Source: Loktanella gaetbuli (lineage in GTDB: Bacteria > Pseudomonadota > Alphaproteobacteria > Rhodobacterales > Rhodobacteraceae). Taken from it: a DNA stretch of 64,000 bases. A program made the translations under genes and the position numbers. Below, one piece after another: positions 59,580 through 64,000 of the stretch. Positions within the stretch are counted from its first letter, which is position 1. Every line of letters starts with the position of its first letter. The DNA is taken from assembly GCF_020531945.1 (NCBI RefSeq), contig NZ_JAJATZ010000011.1, positions 1 through 64,000 of the forward strand. Direction: 5' to 3'. The notes beneath the pieces were generated by a model. The model saw only the letters and a list, made by a program, of their open reading frames with translations, was not told the origin of the DNA and searched no databases.

Positions 59580-59645
59580 GAACAGATGAATCCGAATATC
59601 TGAACAGATCGGGTTTTTCTGGATTTTGATTTTTCAGGGGGGCCA
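59580..59645. other. AT-rich, repeat-flanked segment, candidate unwinding element
   Basis: GAACAGAT occurs at 59580-59587 and 59602-59609, again 22 bp apart, and runs into a T-rich block (GGGTTTTTCTGGATTTTGAT and beyond). Placed next to the iterons, it fits a DNA unwinding element. Confidence 0.5.
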
Positions 59646-59840
59646 ATTGCACGGCCGACACGCTAGACTGCCATCACGCCCAGATCAGGTGGCATATTAC
59701 AGCTCGCACCTGTAAAACTTCCAATGCTGGGCGGTGACTGAGCCAAGGTTCGATTTTTGAATGGCGTACCGCTGAATATCGCACTTGTCTGCAAAGGCCG
59801 CACAAGGCATTCTGTTGCAAAACAATATGGCGGACAGGTC
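59646..59840. promoter_or_regulatory. upstream region of parA
   Basis: The rest of the 585-bp rep-parA gap. It holds no gene; an in-frame TTG at 59757 would extend ParA by 28 residues without family support. TGTCTGC near 59788 and GCGGACA near 59830 are inverted relative to each other and could be a ParA autoregulation site. Confidence 0.35.
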
Positions 59841-61040
59841 ATGGAAGAGCAGAGCTACCCAATCGAGCTGGCAGAGATCGATGCTCTCGCGTCACGCGCG
59901 GGCCGAGTCATCGAAAAATTGCGGGCGCGGGTGTTTTCGCCTGGCACGGCCAAGACGCTGGATGTGCGCTATAACGTACGCACCGCCGCCGAAATGTGCG
60001 GCCGCACCGAAAAGGCGATCCGCGACGCCGAGGATGATGGTCGGCTACCCACACCTGACAAGGACCCGGATACCAACCGGCGCACGGGCTATTCGCTGGC
60101 CGACGTGAACCGCATGCGCGAGGTGTTCGGAACGCTACCGCACCGTGCGCCTGATGATCCTGCGATGGTGCTGGCGATCCAGAACTTCAAGGGTGGGGTC
60201 GGCAAATCCACGGTTGTGGCGCATCTGGCGCAATACCTGGCACAAAAGGGCTACCGCGTTTGCGTCGTCGATTGTGACAGCCAGGCCTCGACCACCAGCG
60301 TGTTCGGGCTGAACCCCGATGTGGACGTCGACGAAGAGGAAGACACGCTCTATCCGTTCTTTCGCCACGGCGGCCCCTCCACGCTGCATTATGCTTTGCG
60401 CGCGACCTACTGGCCGGGCATTGCACTGATCCCGGCAAACTTGGGGCTGTATGACGCGGAATACGAATTTGCAGCACGGATGGTGCGGGAACAGGATTTC
60501 GTTCTTGATAGACTAAGGGCGGGGTTAGAGACGATTTCCGACCAGTTTGACGTCATCCTGCTGGACCCGCCGCCCGCGCTTGGCATGATCTCACTTTCCG
60601 TGTTGCGGGCCGCGAATGCGATCGTCGTACCTGCACCGCCCAACAACATCGACTTTGGCTCGACCGCGCATTTTCTGAAAATGATGTCCAGCACGCTGGG
60701 CGAGCTTGCGCAACATGGCGGCACGCGGGGGTATGACTTTGTTAAGATCCTCGCCACCAAGATGAACGACCAGAAAAGCGCGCATCAGGCAATCAAGCGG
60801 ATGATGGACGCGGTGTTCCCGCAAGACATGCTGAACGCCGTGTTGAAGGACAGTGCGGAAATCGACAACGCCGCCGCCAACCTGATGACGGTCTACGAGT
60901 TGACGGGGGCTGCGACACGGTCGGAAACACACAAGCGCTGCCGGGTCTATCTGGACGCCGTGGGCCGTGAGATAGAGACTGAAATTCGCAAGACATGGCC
61001 CAGTCACACCGCGCGCCTGCGCAAGGAGGGGATCCTATGA
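59841..61040 (+). CDS. parA: plasmid partition ATPase ParA (RepA-like)
   Basis: A 399-residue partition ATPase. An N-terminal MerR-like helix-turn-helix (T-A-A-E-M-C-G-R-T-E-K-A-I-R-D-A-E-D-D-G) is followed by the deviant Walker A K117-G-G-V-G-K122-S-T and V-V-D-C-D-S-Q-A-S, then L-L-D-P-P-P-A-L-G. The long N-terminal domain marks the autoregulatory type Ia ParA of plasmids. The ATG at 59841 is chosen by family length. It overlaps parB (ATGA). Confidence 0.93.
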   Translation: MEEQSYPIELAEIDALASRAGRVIEKLRARVFSPGTAKTLDVRYNVRTAAEMCGRTEKAIRDAEDDGRLPTPDKDPDTNRRTGYSLADVNRMREVFGTLPHRAPDDPAMVLAIQNFKGGVGKSTVVAHLAQYLAQKGYRVCVVDCDSQASTTSVFGLNPDVDVDEEEDTLYPFFRHGGPSTLHYALRATYWPGIALIPANLGLYDAEYEFAARMVREQDFVLDRLRAGLETISDQFDVILLDPPPALGMISLSVLRAANAIVVPAPPNNIDFGSTAHFLKMMSSTLGELAQHGGTRGYDFVKILATKMNDQKSAHQAIKRMMDAVFPQDMLNAVLKDSAEIDNAAANLMTVYELTGAATRSETHKRCRVYLDAVGREIETEIRKTWPSHTARLRKEGIL

Positions 61041-61987
61041 GCAAGAAGCACGACGCCATCTTTGACGACATCCTGAACGATCTGGGTGCAGATGAAACGC
61101 CGGAACCGCGCGGGTCTGCCCGGTTTCTGAAACGGTCCAACGCGATGGCCGATCAGGTCGGTGGGCAGCGTCAGGAAAAGGTGTTGCGGTTGGTCGATCC
61201 GGCCACCTGCGTGATGTGGAAAGGGCATAACCGCGCCTACGACCTGCTGACGGCCGAAAACTGCGCTGACCTGATCGAAGGGCTGCGCGCACAGGGCCAG
61301 CAAGAATTCCCCGCGATCGTGCGCAAGCTGAACGGCACGGACGCAGAATACGAAGTGATCTGCGGCGCGCGGCGGCATTTCGCGGTGTCCTGGCTGCGGG
61401 CGAACAATTACCCCCAATTCCGCTATCTGATCGAAGAGCGCGACCTGACCGACGAAGAGGCGTTTCGCCTTGCCGATATCGAAAACCGCGACCGCGAGGA
61501 CATCAGCGATTATGAACGCGCGCAGGATTACGCCCGCGCGGTAGAGACCTATTACGGTGGTCAGCAAAAGGTCATGGCCGACCGTTTGCAAGTGTCGCCC
61601 GCGTTTCTGTCGCGGTTCCTGCAACTGGCAAAGCTGGACCCGCGGATCGTCGCGGCCTTTCCGTCGATCCGAGAGGTGCGTGAACTGCACGCGCGTCAGT
61701 TGCGTGCGGTGATGGTCAAGGACGATGCGGCAGAACGTGTGCTGGACGAGGCTGACCGCATCGCGGGGCAGGGGCTGACGGCGGCCGAGGTGATGACCCG
61801 GCTCAAAGCGGCAGGCAAGGCACCCCGCAAGCGTCGCGCCAACGACAATGTTTACACGCATCCGCTGGGGAATGTTGCGGTGCACCGGCAGGGCACAACG
61901 ACGGCGCTGAAATTTTCCAGCACCTTGCCGGATGCAGCGATCCGCGCGGCAGTCGAATCCTATCTCAAGGATCGTGCAAAGGGCTGA
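61037..61987 (+). CDS. parB: plasmid partition protein ParB
   Basis: A 316-residue centromere-binding protein. The ParB N-domain has the CTP-binding region G-A-R-R-H-F-A-V-S-W-L and I-E-N-R-D-R-E-D-I-S-D-Y-E-R-A, followed by a helix-turn-helix (V-M-A-D-R-L-Q-V-S-P-A-F-L-S-R-F-L). Its C-terminus probably dimerises. The stop codon lies inside the right-hand palindrome (61986-62003), the likely binding site. Confidence 0.93.
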   Translation: MSKKHDAIFDDILNDLGADETPEPRGSARFLKRSNAMADQVGGQRQEKVLRLVDPATCVMWKGHNRAYDLLTAENCADLIEGLRAQGQQEFPAIVRKLNGTDAEYEVICGARRHFAVSWLRANNYPQFRYLIEERDLTDEEAFRLADIENRDREDISDYERAQDYARAVETYYGGQQKVMADRLQVSPAFLSRFLQLAKLDPRIVAAFPSIREVRELHARQLRAVMVKDDAAERVLDEADRIAGQGLTAAEVMTRLKAAGKAPRKRRANDNVYTHPLGNVAVHRQGTTTALKFSSTLPDAAIRAAVESYLKDRAKG

Positions 61988-62003
61988 TTGCCAATTGGCA
62001 ATC
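61986..62003. repeat. palindrome flanking the replication module, right copy
   Basis: GATTGCCAATTGGCAATC, identical to the core of the left copy and followed by the same CGCC, overlaps the parB stop. The two copies stand about 3.8 kb apart and enclose rep, oriV, parA and parB. Confidence 0.7.
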
Positions 62004-62041
62004 GCCCATATTCTGCTTTTAAATCAGATTGATACAGGAAT

Positions 62042-62071
62042 TTTTGGGTGCGCAATTTCGCGCACCCAAAA
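62042..62071. terminator. bidirectional terminator between parB and mnhG
   Basis: TTTTGGGTGCGC and GCGCACCCAAAA form a perfect 12-bp stem with a 6-base loop. The A/T ends serve as U-tracts in both directions, so it should stop both the parAB and the mnh transcripts. Confidence 0.8.
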
Positions 62072-62078
62072 TGTAAGA

Positions 62079-62441
62079 TCAGGCTCCGGTGTTCTTGGCG
62101 TCGGTCGCCCAGATTTTGTCCTGCGGCGGTGGTGGCACGTCGGTATGTTTGCGGCGGCCATGCAGGTGCGTTTTCGAGATGAAGTTTCCGGTGATCGGGG
62201 CGGTCACAAAGAGAAACGCCATGATCAGCACCTCGTTCAGCGACCCGTCGCCATAGGCAAAAGCATAGAGCATTGACGCCACCAACAGCGATCCGATGCC
62301 AAGGGTCGAGGCCTTGGTCGGGGCATGCAGGCGCGACATGCAATTGTCGAGCTTCAGCAGACCAAAGGAGCCCACCAGAATGAACAGGGCGCCAACGGCG
62401 AGCGACGCGACGATCAGGATATCGAGGATTGTTGCGATCAT
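62079..62441 (-). CDS. mnhG: Na+/H+ antiporter subunit G
   Basis: A 120-residue three-helix subunit of the Mnh/Mrp multisubunit cation/proton antiporter (F-G-L-L-K-L-D-N-C-M-S-R-L-H-A-P-T-K-A-S-T-L-G is the family core). Last gene of the operon; it overlaps mnhF by 4 bp. The polar tail of about 30 residues is longer than in many MnhG. Confidence 0.9.
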   Translation of the reverse strand: MIATILDILIVASLAVGALFILVGSFGLLKLDNCMSRLHAPTKASTLGIGSLLVASMLYAFAYGDGSLNEVLIMAFLFVTAPITGNFISKTHLHGRRKHTDVPPPPQDKIWATDAKNTGA

Positions 62442-62707
62442 TCGATGATGTCCCCCCGCAGCACGAAACGACACAGCGCGACCGATGAGACAAAGCCCAG
62501 CATGGCGATGATCAGCGCGCTTTCGTAATAGACGGCGGTGCCCCAGTGGATGCCCAGCAGGACGATCAGGGCGATGGCGTTGATGACCATCGTATCAAGT
62601 GCCAGGATACGGTCACCGACCATGGGTCCACGCACAAGGCGGACCATGGCGAGGATCTGGGCAAGGCCGACCACGGCCATTGCGATGATAACGGCTGTTC
62701 CAATCAT
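62438..62707 (-). CDS. mnhF: Na+/H+ antiporter subunit F
   Basis: An 89-residue three-helix subunit; R-G-P-M-V-G-D-R-I-L-A-L-D-T is the MnhF signature. It overlaps mnhE and mnhG by 4 bp each, keeping the subunits in proportion. Confidence 0.92.
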   Translation of the reverse strand: MIGTAVIIAMAVVGLAQILAMVRLVRGPMVGDRILALDTMVINAIALIVLLGIHWGTAVYYESALIIAMLGFVSSVALCRFVLRGDIIE

Positions 62708-63210
62708 TCCTCAAATATCCTTTTCAGGCGGGATTCGTAGCGGGCCTTGATGTCGTCACGCACGGCGTCGGGGTCGGGTGCGTCCAGCGCATGTACCAGC
62801 AGGGCCGTGCCATCGGCCGACAGGTCCGCGCTGACGGTGCCGGGGGTCAGGGTAATGGTGCCGGCCAACATGGTGATGGCCTCTGGCGTACGCAGGTCCA
62901 GCGGGATGACGACCCAATTGGGCTGCATGGCGGCGTTCGATTTGAACAAAACGATGCGGGCGACCTCGATGTTGGCGACGACCACGTCCCACATCACTAG
63001 CGCGAGGTAATTCACCAGCCGCCAGGGTTTGGGCAGGGGGGGACGGTTCGGCCAATAGACTGCCGTCGTGATCGGGATGATGAAACCCAGGATCAGGCCC
63101 ATCACCACGGTGCCCAGCGTGATGGTGTTTTGCAGCAGACACCAGACAACGACCAGGATCAGCGTCAGGATCGGGTGCGGAAAGATCCGGTAGAACAGGC
63201 GCAGGGGCAT
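62704..63210 (-). CDS. mnhE: Na+/H+ antiporter subunit E
   Basis: A 168-residue subunit with two N-terminal helices and a cytoplasmic domain containing L-T-P-G-T-V-S-A-D-L-S and the later L-V-H-A-L-D. The ATG at 63210 lies one base after the mnhD stop and is preferred over an in-frame upstream ATG. Confidence 0.92.
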   Translation of the reverse strand: MPLRLFYRIFPHPILTLILVVVWCLLQNTITLGTVVMGLILGFIIPITTAVYWPNRPPLPKPWRLVNYLALVMWDVVVANIEVARIVLFKSNAAMQPNWVVIPLDLRTPEAITMLAGTITLTPGTVSADLSADGTALLVHALDAPDPDAVRDDIKARYESRLKRIFEE

Positions 63211-63211
63211 A

Positions 63212-64000
63212 TCAGTAACCTTCCTCGGCCGTGGCGGCATTGCCGCCGGTGTCATCGCCGTAGTCGCCGCTGTCGATCACCTTGCCTTCGGTTGTCAGGA
63301 CAACGTCGATATAGGGCGCGGGGTTGAACAGCTGTGCTGCGGTTGCATCCATGGTCCGCATCACGGGACCGGCGAACAGGGTCAGCGCGACCAGCATCGT
63401 CAGCGTGCCACCGATGGCCACGACAGGCAGCACGGGCGGGGCAGGAACCTGTTCGGGGGTGTTGGATTCGTCCGCTTCGCTGTCAGGGGCGGTGGTTTCG
63501 GCTGCGACCTGATGCGATTTCCAGAAAATCTGGCTGCCCGCGCGACCAAAGCCTACGACCGCGATCAGCGACCCGATCAGGATTGCGGCCCAGATCCACG
63601 CCTCCAGCGGGTGATCCAGGGCTGCGGTCATGACCAGCAGTTTTCCGATAAACCCCGACAGTGGTGGCAGGCCGGTCATGGCGATGGCCGCGACAAAGAA
63701 CATGCCGGCCACCAGCGCCCCGCCCGCGATGGGGGCTGCGTTGCGCAGGTGCACGCCCACGTCGCCGCGCCGGTCGCGCATCACGTCCACCAGCAAGAAC
63801 AGCGCCGCGGCGGCAAAGGTCGAATGCACGGCATAATACAGCGCTGCGGCAATGCCTTGCGGCGTGAACACCGATACCGCCGCCAGCAACAGACCCATGG
63901 AGCCGATGACAGAAAAGGCGACCAGACGGTCGACGCGGTTGGACCCCAGTACGCCGATCATGCCCATCATGAGCGTTAGCAATGCGGCGGGCATCATCCA
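63212..64000 (-). CDS. mnhD: Na+/H+ antiporter subunit D, C-terminal part
   Basis: The last 262 residues of a complex-I-like (NuoN/MrpD) antiporter subunit; the 5' end lies beyond the right edge. A-F-S-V-I-G-S-M-G, A-A-L-Y-Y-A-V-H-S-T-F-A-A-A-A-L-F-L and T-G-L-P-P-L-S-G-F-I-G-K belong to the proton channel core. A hydrophilic insert of about 25 residues (T-T-A-P-D-S-E-A-D-E-S-N) sits before the last helices, and the C-terminal tail is long and acidic. Confidence 0.9.
   Translation of the reverse strand, partial: WMMPAALLTLMMGMIGVLGSNRVDRLVAFSVIGSMGLLLAAVSVFTPQGIAAALYYAVHSTFAAAALFLLVDVMRDRRGDVGVHLRNAAPIAGGALVAGMFFVAAIAMTGLPPLSGFIGKLLVMTAALDHPLEAWIWAAILIGSLIAVVGFGRAGSQIFWKSHQVAAETTAPDSEADESNTPEQVPAPPVLPVVAIGGTLTMLVALTLFAGPVMRTMDATAAQLFNPAPYIDVVLTTEGKVIDSGDYGDDTGGNAATAEEGY

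Noticed and set aside
59757..59840. In-frame upstream extension of ParA
   Set aside because: The 28 extra residues do not resemble ParA N-termini and begin at TTG without a ribosome site.
1..64000. tRNA, rRNA, CRISPR arrays and riboswitches
   Set aside because: No cloverleaf, rRNA core sequence, regularly spaced repeat array or conserved riboswitch core was noticed by eye; the only regular repeats are the iterons and the Pho-box-like array.

Overview
The window reads as a stretch of an extrachromosomal replicon (plasmid or chromid) of a Roseobacter-group (Rhodobacterales) alphaproteobacterium. The evidence is high GC, dense operons with ATGA/GTGA start-stop overlaps, a protocatechuate cluster with a BKACE (DUF849) gene, a full C-P lyase set, an OPG operon and, at 58.2-62.0 kb, a plasmid-type Rep_3 initiator with iterons, parA and parB. 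I saw no rRNA, tRNA or CRISPR array.

Layout. 1-9.2 kb is aromatic-acid catabolism: a MarR regulator, feruloyl-CoA synthase, an AT-rich insert with an unknown DUF5677-like gene, a crotonase, then an operon of amidohydrolase, P450, pcaC, pcaH, pcaG, BKACE and a CoxG-like protein. 9.2-13.9 kb (minus strand) is the osmoregulated periplasmic glucan operon opgG-opgH-opgC. Divergent from it, 14.2-18.2 kb is a four-gene coupled membrane-lipid-type cassette (EEP hydrolase, CDP-alcohol phosphatidyltransferase, LPG-synthase-type membrane protein, LtaS/OpgB-like sulfatase). A sugar ABC importer without its ATPase gene follows (18.2-21.2 kb).

22.2-35.9 kb is phosphonate uptake and C-P lyase: phnM, DUF1045, phnN-L-K-J-I-H-G, phnF, then an acyltransferase, a hexapeptide transferase, two phnE, phnD and phnC. 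Two members of these operons survive only as short in-frame relics, a 37-codon HAD hydrolase and a 79-codon SDR, whose start and stop junctions with their neighbours are intact. A six-unit 11-bp-period Pho-box-like array lies ahead of phnC. Divergent from phnC is an arsenate operon: ArsR-ArsC fusion, GAPDH and ArsJ (36.0-39.1 kb).

39.1-40.0 kb is a RES/Xre toxin-antitoxin pair with a palindromic operator; 40.3-41.5 kb is a CsoR-type repressor divergent from a glutaredoxin-MauE fusion. 41.5-51.6 kb is a sugar, inositol or sugar-acid region (PhyH oxygenase, two Gfo/Idh dehydrogenases, IolE-, IolB- and aldolase-like genes, IlvD/Edd dehydratase, FAH hydrolase, SDR), interrupted by an IS481-type transposase tail that appears to have replaced the end of the aldolase gene. 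51.7-58.1 kb holds a PHA-system protein and glgX, treY and treZ (trehalose from glycogen). 58.2-62.0 kb is the replication and partition module, bracketed by two near-identical palindromes. 62.1-64.0 kb is the end of a Mnh/Mrp cation/proton antiporter operon (D, partial, then E, F, G).

Together the genes suit a coastal or surface-water heterotroph: lignin-derived aromatics as carbon, phosphonate as phosphorus under phosphate starvation with arsenate export as its companion, and OPG, trehalose and cation antiport for osmotic balance.
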